Notes under the pieces: model-generated | The model's database searches: none | Seen by the model: only the letters and a program-made list of their open reading frames with translations | What the model was told of the DNA's origin: nothing | In this document: piece by piece, positions 33,441-44,095 of the stretch | How the letters are laid out: every line of letters begins with the position of its first letter | Numbering within the stretch: position 1 is the first letter of the stretch | Translations under genes and position numbers: made by a program | Source: Rhizopus sp. PT2906 | Taxonomy: Eukaryota > Mucoromycota > Mucoromycetes > Mucorales > Rhizopodaceae | Reading direction: 5' to 3' | DNA: 56,114 nt | Assembly (NCBI GenBank): GCA_025529335.1 | Contig: JAMYHX010000275.1 | Span: 1-56,114, forward strand

Positions 33441-35895
33441 TCTGCAATGATTGAAAAAAGGGTTGGGTGCGAAATTTTTTTGGTCTATGCTTTGCTGGAG
33501 TCTCGTTTGTTCACGAGGGAATGCCAAAAGGCCAAATTATGGCTAGTGTGGCGCTTTTTTAGGCATCAGTGTTATCATTGCCGACTAGTATTCTCGTTCT
33601 TTGATAGTGCTATAGGCCATGAATCTAGTTGAAATCCAGAGCGAATATAGTCCGTTAGAATTCGTCTCATGTTACTGGCGGCATTCACATTCCTGTTCCA
33701 AAGCTTATTTTTTTTTTTTCCAAATTATAAAATGTTGTCCAACGAAGAAGGTAAATACAAACATTAACAATGATAATGCTGTACAAAGTGTAACAATTTA
33801 AAAAATAGTATCAAACAAACGTGAAATAAAAATACATGTTTATTTGCTAATAGCTATAATTAACACAAAGTGAGAATTTTAAAAGAGTTGAAAACACTTT
33901 ATTATTTTTTGAATATCGTCAATTATATACAAAATAGTTTAATAATTATTGCGCATCCAAAATATATATTAGTATTCCAATTAATATTACTGCCGTAAGC
34001 ACTTGTACTATATTCTAGGAATCTATACCTGATAAGGAATAAATCAAAAAAAGATCTTTTAATAAGAAAAAAAAAATTATGCACCATGGTCACCGTTAAA
34101 TTTGAAGCACCGCTTAATTATAGGGTGATTTAAGGAAATCGGTTCACAAGAGTGACGCCAGCTCGGAAGCCCTAACAATTTTTTTTTAGCAGTTGGGAAA
34201 TTTTGCTTTTTCTTCCAAGCGAAGGCGTAATATACTTCGATTTGATTCTTCATGCTATCTTTAATAATGCTCTATAGTTTTTATGCTGTCATGGTAAGTA
34301 ATGCTGAACATAGTATCGTTGTTTTTATATCTTGCAGCACAACTAATCATTCATTCATTTCGTTTGGTAGTTATTAAGAAGTCCAATGATGAAGAGCGTT
34401 TTTGGGAAACAATAGTAAACGGAACTGCTATAAAATTATATACTTTCAACACAGATAATAGTTTGAAGCAGTTTCGTGCCCTCTGCCAAGTCATTTCTGC
34501 GTTTATGTGGATTAGGTTTCGCACTATCCTTAAACATGGCGTTGATTGACGTTGTCGGTATCCTCTTTTCAACAATTTGGGTAAAGATGCAGAGCTACTA
34601 TTGTCCGAAGACAACGGAACTGCTATAAAATTATACACTTTCAACACAGATAATAGTTTGAAGCAGTTTCGTGCCCTCTGCCAAGTCATTTCTGCGTTTA
34701 TGTGGATTAGGTTTCGCACTATCCTTAAACATGGCGTTGATTGATGTTGTCGGTATCCTCTTTTCAACAATTTGGGTACGGATGCAGAGAGTCTTCCATC
34801 CCTGTAGTTCATTTTAGCCGCGTAATATAAGATAGGTACCAATTGAATGGCAATGCTTTTTATTAATTTATACTGTTTTTTTTTGTATTTAAGTGTAAAC
34901 ACCGTTACATGGCCTCAAACAAAACCGATAATCATCAAAAAACTATTATACTCTAATCTGGATAAAATGCCATCTAACCCCAATTCACATCTACTTCTTG
35001 TCCCTTCAATCACTTGTATTTAAGCCAGTTCTCTTTGTGTATTGTATTGCCAATGTTTGTCTCATTACAATGATATTAATCGTCTATACAACTTTCTTCA
35101 GTTTATTCATAAATAAACATTTTCAATAGTGCCACATATCAATATTTTATCTTCTTCAGATTTGAACGAAAATGATCTTTCTTGTCTGTTTACTTTTCTT
35201 ACTGCGCATGTTGCTTTCAACATTTGCTGTAAAGCTCGTCTCTGTATGCTTAGCTCTGTATCTTCATTCTGCCCCTATATATGGCTTGTGATATGAAATG
35301 AAAACCTTTACCATTTCTTTGTGTGTTGCCCTTCAAGTGTATCTTTTGGTGGATGTGTTAACAGTTTGATCAGCTTATTACACTTGAAGCTGTGCCCACC
35401 GTCACATTGCCGATGATTTTCTCGCAGATGAGATTATTTGGGATAATCTAGTAAATCACAGGCATCAAGATGGTACTCTTTTAAATACAACAGTTCTACC
35501 GTTTTCGCTTTGTGGAAATTCCATTAGCTGCAGCATAGGCAATGAGCTTTGGTTCTCTCCCCCTTGTCATTTCAATATTCATTGGAGATAACTCCTTGTT
35601 CGTTTTCTCTTCTTCAACAACCTGATCCCAAATAACCTTGCCCCTAATTACTATATACTCGGTATAACCTGATTAATTTTGCTTATATATTTTCAATTGA
35701 TTCCATCATATTAAATATAAATTTCCTTTTTTAATGCATTTCAAACGTTTCCAGACAGCCTGATCATATTGCTTCTCTTCAAATTTATTCTTCCTCATTC
35801 GATTTCACACTAATTAAAAGAATGAATGTAAAGCTTACATTGTTTTATGTGCGGATAACTTTCGAATTGTAATTTATGTAGTATGGAGGCTTTCG
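33441..35895. other. Interior of the inverted-repeat element upstream of its gene
   Basis: 2.4 kb between the gene start and the right inverted repeat. It holds the 195-bp tandem duplication described separately. The rest (33640-34290 and 34900-35895) has only short frames. One plus-strand stretch near 35430-35590 reads WDNLVNHRHQDGTLLN and later CHFNIHWR, broken by stops. This may be a dead coding fragment, but I cannot name it. Confidence 0.4.
34418..34789. repeat. Two 177-bp copies in a 195-bp tandem duplication
   Basis: Copy 1 is 34418-34594 and copy 2 is 34613-34789, differing at about four positions. The period of 195 bp is 65 codons. On the minus strand a 183-codon frame (34902-34351) runs through both copies without a stop, giving a protein with two repeats (KLLKRGYRQ, RIVRNLIHINAEMTWQRARN). 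On the plus strand each copy is also open (KLYTFNTDNSLKQFRALCQV) but ends in TGA. Which strand codes, if either, is not clear. Confidence 0.8.
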
Positions 35896-36421
35896 TTTTA
35901 TTACTTGCAAGTTTTTAGTGTTGCTTATATTAAATAATCAAATACTATCGTGAAATAAGCATAAAATCGATATCTAAGCTTTATATGTAGAGTCATATTG
36001 AATCTACCTTTAGAACCATTTTGACCAGAAGTCGATCAAATTATTGGGCAATTTACTTTCAAAAGTTCAGTAAATTGAGAGTGGAAGCACTGTATTAAGA
36101 GTATTAGGCGTATTACTCGGTTTTTTTTTTATTTTTTGTTTTATCTTTTATACATTCATATATATTGTGATATGTGTATTGATGATAGAATATATATAAA
36201 TCTCTACTCATCAATGTATTTTTATACTGAGATTTTTTCAATACCTAGTGAGTTGTCGAGACTTATCTAAGGCGCAAAATTTTAGTAATATTAGCCTTAG
36301 TTATTGACCTATGACTATATTGGTTGGTCTTGCTCAGTGAACCTTGGCATTTTGGCTTTAATGCCAGCTTTTTTTTTTCTATTGTTTTTGTGATATGTAT
36401 ATTGATGATCAAACATTTCTA
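35896..36421 (-). repeat. Right 526-bp terminal inverted repeat
   Basis: Reverse complement of 31078-31603. The outer end at 36421 is followed by TGTAATATAAATC, with no continuation of the 21-bp repeat array that extends beyond the left copy. Confidence 0.9.
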
Positions 36422-36935
36422 TGTAATATAAATCAAAGATGCTAGTAATTAAATATTATGGTGATTGACTTATTCCTATTAGAACGGTTATGTCTATTGA
36501 TAAATAATACTAAAAAATTATATACAACATGATTACTATAGGAAAAAGTGGGCAAAGTTTTCAAACACTTGGTAAATTGAGAATAAAAGCACAGTGTTGT
36601 CGTATTTCTATGTTTATATCAAAGAATGTTACATCCTTTGATGTAATGTCATCAATATATATATATTTCGTACGCAAGCCAAATTCATCTTAAATATAAC
36701 CTAATACCTCGTATTAAGCCCACAGAATTAGTTCATGTCATCTGTAGTCTGTAGTAGTTGATGACGCGTCATATCTAATATGCAATTGGTTGACAGCATT
36801 TATTCTTGTATATAAAGGATCATTCCCCCCCTTTGCCATGAATCTCTTTCTTTTCTCTTTTCATAAAAGACTTATTCCATCTTGTCGTATTCTTATTTTT
36901 TAGAGGTAAACAATTTGTTCGATAATGCCACAGAG
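36422..36935. other. Right flank of the inverted-repeat element
   Basis: About 510 bp. Contains a short TA run near 36657-36665 and a C-rich/T-rich stretch at 36825-36860 that may be the promoter of the small gene at 36936. An ATG frame at 36838 ends at a TAG in a possible splice acceptor (TTTTTTAG near 36904), so an extra 5' exon of the next gene is possible. Otherwise no gene is seen. Confidence 0.4.
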
Positions 36936-37167
36936 ATGGTGAAGAAAAAGAAGGAGTATATAAGTGAAGTGGAAGCAACTCCTTGTCGATCCTGCAAACA
37001 TTCGACGCCTTATGCAATTAAGGTAAAGAGCTGCAAATTAATACTTTTACGTTTAGCCATTAGCCATCATCTCTATGCAGTCTCCAAAAGCATGGCATAA
37101 TCTGATACGGGAAGTTTCTACGCCGACGAAGCTGCTTGCCCTTCGAGATTTATTTGAAGCTCAGTGA
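36936..37167 (+). CDS. Small 57-residue two-exon protein, unidentified
   Basis: Exons 36936-37022 and 37081-37167 join across a 58-nt intron (AAG|GTAAAG to CTATGCAG) and give 57 codons plus TGA in frame. The protein starts MVKKKKEYISEVEATPCRSC, has a CRSCKH motif, and after the splice continues SPKAWHNLIREVSTPTKLLA to end DLFEAQ. A single CxxC plus His could bind a metal, but half of a zinc site is missing. The upstream sequence is open and begins after a good acceptor, so a 5' exon may exist. I do not recognise the family. The clean splice and sensible hydrophilic protein favour a real gene. Confidence 0.5.
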
Positions 37168-37536
37168 CGGGGTTCCTTGTGTTGAAGCAAAGTATATTTA
37201 CCCATGCTTCTTCAATCTAGTCATGGCTGCCGTAGAGGCTGCATGTTGCTATTCATGATTTAAAGTCAGGACTAATTTTACTATTAAACTTCTCGTGAGG
37301 AAATGGCTGTAAAGGTAGAAAGTCTGAGGGCAAAACTTGGTCCTTGAGAAGAAGCTTTTCATTTCAATCTTAAAGAACTTGCAAGTTTAAATACTGTAAG
37401 AAATATATAAAAGAAATTTTGTCCTGAAATATCTATTATTATAAGGCATTATTCCATCTATTTCAGTGGACTACTTGTAACATAATGCTGTATGATTTAT
37501 TTTCATGTAAAAGAAACATATTGATTGCATGCTCAA
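37168..37536. other. Intergenic region
   Basis: About 370 bp between the end of the small plus-strand gene and the stop of the acyl-CoA dehydrogenase gene (convergent). No gene or repeat recognised. Confidence 0.5.
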
Positions 37537-39343
37537 CTACATTTTGGCACCCATAAAAGTGCCAACCTTTACTGCTTGACGAATACCCAAGTCTAGCATG
37601 ATTTCTAGATATAATAGATAAGTATCGGCTCTGCAATTGGCTAAGATGTGTGTATTCTTTACCTTCCGAGCCACCGGGAATAGCAAATGCTCTGACTTCG
37701 CGGTAGAGCCTTTCAACTTTTTCTCCCTGACCACCACGGGTGTAAGCTAGACCACCAAAGATCTGAGCTGCTTCACGAGCACAGAATTCGAATGTACGAG
37801 TAGATTGGGCTTTGCAAAGGGCCACAGGCGCACCAAGTCTTAAAGGAAGTAGATGAATGGGCATCTTTACAGATTGATATACCAAGGATTCTATCCAGGC
37901 ATGAGTTGCTTCTACTTTTCGAATCATGTTTGCCAGCTTGTTACGGATGACGGCATGTTCAATAAGCTTCTTTCCAAATGTCTCCCTTTTGTTCGCATAC
38001 TATCATATGCTTCATGTAAGTTTACATAAAGATTAATATAAAAGAAGAGTTGCTGTTACCTTGATTGATTCTTCAACACACACTCTTGCGAACCTGTTAG
38101 CTTGGATAGCAATGCTCATGCGTTCATTATTAAAGTTCCACATTATATACTTGAACCCTTTGTTTTCTTTGCCAATAAGATTTTCCTTTGGAACTTTGAC
38201 ATCTTCAAATGTAACGTAGGCAGTACCAGATGGCCATACTCCTGAACACTGCATCTGACGTGTAGACACGCCTGGCATACCCCTTTCTACCAAAAGAAAT
38301 GAAATACCATTAACGCCTGGTCCGCCCGTTCGACATGCTACAGTAAAGTAATCTGCAAATACACCGTTGGTAATCCACTTCTTCTCACCATTTAATAAGT
38401 AATGATCGCCCTTGTCTTTTGCTTCTGTCTGGAGGTTAGCAACATCAGACCCACCGCTAGGCTCTGTTATTGCCAGACAGATAAACTTTTCACCCGCAAG
38501 ACAATCCTTGACAACCTTTTTCTTTAGGTAATCTGATCCAAAATGGAGTACAGGTGGAAGACCGATACCTAGACCACCACACAGCCCCCAGAGGACGCCA
38601 CCAGATCCGCAGCGTGACAATTCGTCTGTTGCAATAAAACTGTGGAACGCATCCCATTCTTCAGGACTTATACCAACGGGAAGGGGATACGGAAGCAGCT
38701 CTGTAGGAACATGACCAATAGAGCTAAAAAGACCAGCTTTGGCTGCCTTTACAAACACTTCTTTGGGAATCTTCTTGGCCTCATCCCATTCGTAGCAATA
38801 CGGCATAATTTCCTTGTTGATGAATTCACGCATGAATTTGCGTAGAGCCCGGTGTGAGTCGTTGTAATAAGGACTTTATAAGTATAAGTAAACGACAGGA
38901 AAGATATACTACAATTGGAAACACCTGTTTACCTATACCAGTCTTGATACCACATAGGATCGCCAAATGGGACCATATCACCAAAAGGTTTGCCCACAAC
39001 AAGAGGATTCACCGTTTCTTCTTCTTCAGCCTTCTCTTGCAATTCAGAAACCTCACCAATTTCTAATTCTTTTCCTAGTTTCTGAAGAATACTAGAGTTG
39101 TGAAATGTGTCAAACTGCTTAGTGGCATCAGTTCCAGCAACCTTTAGGAGCACTTTCATTCCACCAGGGTGTCTTTTTAAAAAGTTTGTTATATCGTACA
39201 CTTTGTTATGAATAATAATCCAGCTTTCATATATTTTTTAGCAGTGAGATAAAACAAAAAGGGGTGTATTCTCGTATTTATAATTGCTACCAGTCATTTT
39301 CACTAGAGTGCTTTGCAACTTGGTCTATTGTGAACGTTTTCAT
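37537..39343 (-). CDS. Acyl-CoA dehydrogenase with N-terminal cytochrome b5 domain
   Basis: ATG at 39343 (MKTFTIDQVAKHSSEND), stop at 37537, with about four introns. The first (39224-39290) joins END to CWIIIHNKVYDI. Residues 1-75 are a cytochrome b5 heme domain with the ligand motif FLKRHPGG (first axial His) and FDTFHNSSIL (second). A Glu-rich linker leads to the acyl-CoA dehydrogenase: EWDEAKKIPKEVFVKAAKAG, then FICLAITEPSGGSDVANL (FAD/substrate loop), GEKKWITNGVFADYF, VKVPKENLIGKENKG, FNNERMSIA, and the C-terminal ETFGKKL, AAQIFGGLAYTRGGQGEKVE and IPGGSEEIMLDLGIRQAVKV. EEIM in the last motif holds a Glu at the place where many family members have their catalytic base. This fused architecture is known from fungi. 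Probable role: flavin-dependent acyl-CoA oxidation, with b5 as electron carrier. Confidence 0.92.
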
Positions 39344-40080
39344 CTAATTAATATCAGAATAAGCAGATGAAAAGAAAAGCCAACATAAAGCGTAGTTTTA
39401 TATTTATAACTTTACGTATGTGTACCGACTATTAAACAAGACAAGTAGAGACAATATGTTTCGAATGGAACAGCTTCGGATAGGTACTAGTAAATGTGGA
39501 AGCTGAACTCCTTGTTTTATTTACCGTCTGTCTACAAGATACTCATGATATTTTCTTATAATATGTTACTGGTTTACCATTGTAAAAAGAGTTTTCACAT
39601 ATTAATCATTATCTGTTTTCTCTCTCTCTTTGAGCTTTCCCACAATGGCAAGCATAGAATACGAGTGTAAAATTCACCATAATCCAAAGGTTTATTTAAT
39701 TTAATTTTTATGAATACTCGGTAAGATCAATACATATGACAGCATCCTCTCATATTAATAAAACCAGGCATATTCTCGGCTACTTCTTCATCTAGTTAAC
39801 ATTTATCTGAAAAAGGGGGGAAGAATTGCCCCTCTTTCGGCCAACAATAAACAAGTACAAATCAATTAAAAGTATCAATAATTCAATTAGCATATAAGCC
39901 CATATCAATCATGTTTTTCCATTTATCTTCTGTACAGTACTCTATCATCCTGTAGAGTATTGTCACAAGCTTGATTGGCCATTGAGACAGGTTTTCTTGT
40001 CGGAATATGAAATCAGACGTTAAAGCCTCTTTTTTTTACTTTTTTTTTTTTTCGAGTTCCTCTCTTTTAACTATAGCATA
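39344..40080. promoter_or_regulatory. Divergent promoter region, dehydrogenase and eIF3i genes
   Basis: 737 bp between divergent starts. A T-rich tract at 40029-40053 with TATAG just before the eIF3i ATG looks like a core promoter or leader. A CT run at 39617-39631 is the only other low-complexity block. A 19-codon frame at 39644 is too short to support. Confidence 0.45.
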
Positions 40081-41184
40081 ATGAGACCCATTCTACTCCA
40101 AGGCCACACTCGTGCATTGACTCAGATCAAATACAACAGAGAGGGCGATTTGCTTTTTACAGTCTCTAAAGATAAAATTGCCAATGTTTGGTACTCCCAT
40201 AATGGTGAACGATTAGGTACCTACACAGGACACCAAGGAAGTATTTGGACAATTGATGTGAATGGTATTGTTAAATTAAAAAAGATTGATGATGCGAGAT
40301 TCTTATTCTTTTTTAAATGTAAATAGCTGATTCAACATTGCTCGTCACCGGTTCAGCAGACAACTCTTGTAAACTTTGGCAAGTTCAAACTGGACGCTGT
40401 TTGAAGACTTGGGAATTTAAGACAGCGGTTAAGCGTGTGGAATTTAGTGAAGATGGTTCCATGGTTTTATGCGTCACTGAGGAACGTATGGGTTACTCAG
40501 GCACGGTAACAGTCTATCCTATCAACAACGATATCAACGGAACTCGTAAGTACTATGCTGATAGATACGTGCCTATTCTCTGACACACATCTGCCAATAG
40601 AATCTGATACACCAATTGTCACCATTACCAACAACGGAGGAGCTAAGGCTGTTGTAGCTGGATGGACTTATTTAGACAAGTATATCATCACCGGTCATGA
40701 AGACGGTACTATTTGTCAATGGGATTGGAAGGCCAAAGAAAAGGTCAAGTCTATTAAAGCTCATGACAGTGTTTTATCTGACATGCAGTTCAGCATCGAT
40801 CGTACATACTTTATCACATCCTCAAAAGACAAGAGCGCAAAGATTATCGACTCTATTTCATTAGACATAAAGAAGACTTATACTGCAGATACGCCTCTTA
40901 ACTCTGCATCCATTATACCTAAACACCAAGAATTTGTTATCATTGGTGGTGGTCAAGATGCGATGAGCGTAACAACAACCTCTGCTAGACAGGGTAAATT
41001 CGAAAGTAGATTCTATCACAAGATTTTAGAAGAAGAAATCGGTCGTGTTAGAGGTCACTTTGGTCCTATCAATACAATCGCTGTTCACCCAGAAGGAACC
41101 GGCTACTCAAGTGGTGGTGAAGACGGATATGTCCGTGTACACCATTTTGATCCTGATTATTATACTTTTAAGCTTGAAATTTAG
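40081..41184 (+). CDS. TIF34: Translation initiation factor eIF3 subunit i
   Basis: Three exons, 40081-40264, 40327-40545 and 40601-41184, give 328 codons plus a stop in frame, the normal length. The protein is a seven-bladed WD40 propeller. It starts MRPILLQGHTRALTQIKYN and has DGD/GEGD-LLFTVSKDK, GHQGSIWTIDVN, LVTGSADNSCKLW, ITGHEDGTICQWDW, SSKDKSAKIID and HFGPINTIAVHPEG with SSGGEDGYVRVHHFD. It is a scaffold subunit that binds eIF3b and eIF3g in the eIF3 complex on the 40S ribosome. Its stop is 31 bp from the stop of the convergent MBIP-like gene. Confidence 0.96.
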
Positions 41185-41215
41185 ATAAACAATAATGTGT
41201 ATGCGTTTATTCAAT

Positions 41216-42190
41216 TCATAAATGTGAGTCAGACATTGCATCTGATAGCTGTTGTTGTCTATTTAGCTGTTCGACCACAGCTCTTGTTAGTGAAGAATTT
41301 GCTCTTCCCGTTGCCTTTAGCATCCTCGGCTGCGGTGGTGCTGTGTTAATTTTTGTGGATGTATATCCATCTTGAGAGGGTGGCCGAGTGATATATGTGA
41401 TCGGTGGAGGTGGTGGGAAGGTTCGGTTGGGTTGATTGAAATGAACTGCAGCCCACCGTGGATGTTCACGCTCTATTTCCATCAAGGTGTTTTCGAGTAT
41501 CTTGACTCTTTCAAATATTGAAAACGGTGGTTTTGCATTATGGTCTAGTCTAATATTTAAGTGTTGCTCCATATTATTTATACGTTCTGTCGGATCTGCA
41601 GCTGTGGCTGTATGGTTTTCTGTATGTTTATTCCCTACTGTCATGGTTGAACGAGCAAGTGGACCATCTTCATTATTTACGATATCAAACTTCATTTGTA
41701 TATTACGATTTATCTCTCTTGCGTCTGTTCTTGCACATGTTACATCTTCAGCAGAAGGATTGATTCGATTAAGGAATTCTGTTCGATTACTTTCGTCTAG
41801 TTCGTTTCTCTTTCCTTGTATAAACGTATTCACTCGCTGATCTACTTCTTTAGCAGTTGCTCGTATTTGAACCTGTTCACTTTCCATTCGCTTCATTCGT
41901 TCCTGTTCTTCTTCCTCATTTGTTTCTGAATGTTTACGTTTTCTGATTAGCAGATCCTTATGTTCTTTCTCTGGTTTTTCTAGTATGTCCTCTTTGGCCT
42001 GTGCATGCCTTTCTAAGCATTCTATTAGTCTTGTCACTAACTTTTCTAATTCGTCAGGCAGTTTTTCCAAATGACTGCGTGAAAGAATAACAAGCTCTGA
42101 TCTTAGACATTCACTTGTTTCTATTAGTCCAATTTCTTTAAAGAATTCGCAGAGGTTTTTATCCCAAGTTAATGATTGATCTGTAGACAT
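41216..42190 (-). CDS. MBIP-like coiled-coil protein
   Basis: Intronless gene of 324 codons from ATG 42190 (MSTDQSLTWDKNL). The middle contains the family's two signatures: REVDQRVNTF-type segment followed by GKRNELDESNRTEFLNR, and CARTDA (about residue 160). The second half has TERINNMEQHLNIR and IFERVKILENTLMEIE, the two short coiled coils that dimerise human MBIP, and a proline-rich tail. MBIP (MAP3K12-binding inhibitory protein) is a subunit of the metazoan ATAC histone acetyltransferase complex. The fungal copy is probably nuclear, but its complex is not known from sequence. The N-terminal Glu/Lys-rich region is lineage-specific. Confidence 0.7.
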   Translation of the reverse strand: MSTDQSLTWDKNLCEFFKEIGLIETSECLRSELVILSRSHLEKLPDELEKLVTRLIECLERHAQAKEDILEKPEKEHKDLLIRKRKHSETNEEEEQERMKRMESEQVQIRATAKEVDQRVNTFIQGKRNELDESNRTEFLNRINPSAEDVTCARTDAREINRNIQMKFDIVNNEDGPLARSTMTVGNKHTENHTATAADPTERINNMEQHLNIRLDHNAKPPFSIFERVKILENTLMEIEREHPRWAAVHFNQPNRTFPPPPPITYITRPPSQDGYTSTKINTAPPQPRMLKATGRANSSLTRAVVEQLNRQQQLSDAMSDSHL

Positions 42191-44095
42191 GTGTTGTAAA
42201 AAACATTTGATTCCAGACGGCTTTAATGTTATTATTTGTTAGGTGGAAGCGGATTTTAAATACCTCTCAAAGGCATTTTTAAACATTTCATTTCACTATG
42301 TTTCCCTTTTCCTGCTCATATTGGCATACAATTATTCAGTGGTATTTTCTTGAAGGATCTGTCATGTGTTTGAGAGTGCTTTCACCTTTTTATGGCTAAT
42401 ATTTATCAGTAACGAAGTCATCTAATTATTTTGGAAAGCCAACTATCTTTATGGGCGGTTAACATTATGATCAGGTAGATAATGGTTATTATCTCTCCAA
42501 TTGGTGTACTAAGCACCAAACCATCACTACTATTCTTTTCAGAGACATATGGTAAACTACATAATAAAGCTACATATTAGTGCTAGCTTTGTTTTCCTTA
42601 AGAATATACATAAAAAGCATCTTTCATTATAAGCTGAAGTCAAGGCCGTTTTGTCAACCCACAAAGACTGATTTGAGCATATGAGATAACAAGTTGTTTC
42701 CAAGATACTTTTATATGCAAATTATACAGTTTAATGCTTCTCATAAGCTCCCAATTCTTCCTTTTGAGAAGGTAAAGTATCTCCTTAGATGTAAAGTATG
42801 AAGTAGCGAAATATCAAGCATGGCAGTGGAAACAAACTGCAAGAACAGCAAAGTGCTTGCATCACAGAGATTACAAGACTTCAATAACTCTTGTGAGTGA
42901 TCTCTGGGATATATCAAAAAACAATACTCCAAGAATGTCATTGAACTTCTCCCCTAGCGATTACACCTACCAACTAAAAGCGACCAGTTCCCTCAACAAC
43001 AATGTTTGCGCAGAAGAAGGGGTTGAAACAAACCTTGCATGTGTAGTCTGGATGACCAGGAATTATAAAGCTCATTCCCGAATATGAATCAGAACGAGAG
43101 AGGTAGATCTGCTGTCATACAACATAAAACTCTCAAGAAAAAGAAATTTATGGAAAAAGATAAAGTAGAGCATTGAAATAAAATTAATAAATTCTTTAAA
43201 AAACTGTAATCATGTTGACTTTACTATCATAATTTTTTGCTTCTACTATTTCCTTACTTTTCTGGCTTCCTTATTTTGTATGTTAATGAAATTAACAAAC
43301 CATGCTCCCTTGGTCTTTTTATGGTTGTGGAAGGGAAGTGTCTAATCATCAGTTCTATGTTTCTTTCAAAAAATAATAAACTGTCTATCTTTTAATATTT
43401 GTGTTATCTATTCATCAATAAAGTTTATATTATTTTGAGCGTCTCGGTTACTCTTACGGCATATACTGTTCTAACTTTTTGTTTGTTATTTGTTCTTTAT
43501 GTTAAAGAGTTGATCATTGGCTTTGAAGTAGTGCAAGTACAAAGCATAGTGATGCTTTCATCATCTGTTTCTCAAGTATTCAAAGCTATGTCTTGATTGT
43601 TCTGTAAGATATTGCTCTTGATGCTTTGTCAGACATCATATGAGAATAAATGTGTATAGATTTTAGCTCTCCCTCTTTTATGTAAAAGGAAGTCTCGTTC
43701 CATATAAAAAGGCAATTCCATACACCGTCTTGATAATAATTTTTTCTTAAAGTATCGGTACATACTATCGGCATGTAGAATATCCACATGAAGTCAGTTG
43801 TGGCTCATGTCTCCTTAGGTATAATGACAATTTACAGAACATCCTTTAGATATGAAAGATGGAATATGTAAACACATTTGTACAGATACCCTTTCTAAAA
43901 GTATACAAATGAATTATATAACACTAGTGATGGTTAAATGAATACTATCGCAAAAAGAAAGAGAACCATACGCTCCTTTTTTTCTTTTCCCCACCTTGTC
44001 ATAACTACATCCAATCATTTGTTGATTCCTTATTATATTTTACATTTTTTTTTCTTTTTTATCAACTTGTTTCTTCGTGTCCAAGTAGTCAATAG
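42191..44095. other. 1.9-kb intergenic region
   Basis: Between the divergent MBIP-like and kelch genes. A 76-codon plus-strand frame at 42857-43087 (from ATG) and another at 43399-43596 show no family. The 43976-44070 stretch is strongly T/C-rich with several T runs and lies just before the kelch start. I see no RNA gene or clear repeat. Confidence 0.4.

Larger units (their letters stand above)
31078..36421. mobile_element. 5.3-kb element with 526-bp terminal inverted repeats
   Basis: Left repeat 31078-31603 and right repeat 35896-36421 are reverse complements. I compared them along their length by eye and found no mismatch, including 10-base A/T homopolymers. Both are exactly 526 bp, starting TAGAAATGTTTGATCATC at the outside. 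Between them lie a minus-strand gene (31666-33440), a 195-bp tandem duplication (34418-34789), and about 1.1 kb without a recognisable gene. No DDE transposase, helicase, reverse transcriptase or recombinase is visible inside. No obvious target-site duplication is visible at the ends (left flank TCATTGG, right flank TGTAATA). Long perfect ends suggest recent insertion or ongoing gene conversion. It could be an autonomous element of unknown type, a non-autonomous MULE/foldback element that captured a gene, or an inverted duplication. Confidence 0.8.

Noticed and set aside
31078..36421. CRISPR array or prophage interpretation of the repeats
   Set aside because: Repeats are two long inverted copies plus short AT-rich units in a eukaryotic genome; no spacer-repeat pattern or phage genes.
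36820..37017. Minus-strand 65-codon frame
   Set aside because: Antisense to the small two-exon gene; low-complexity Lys/Ser sequence.
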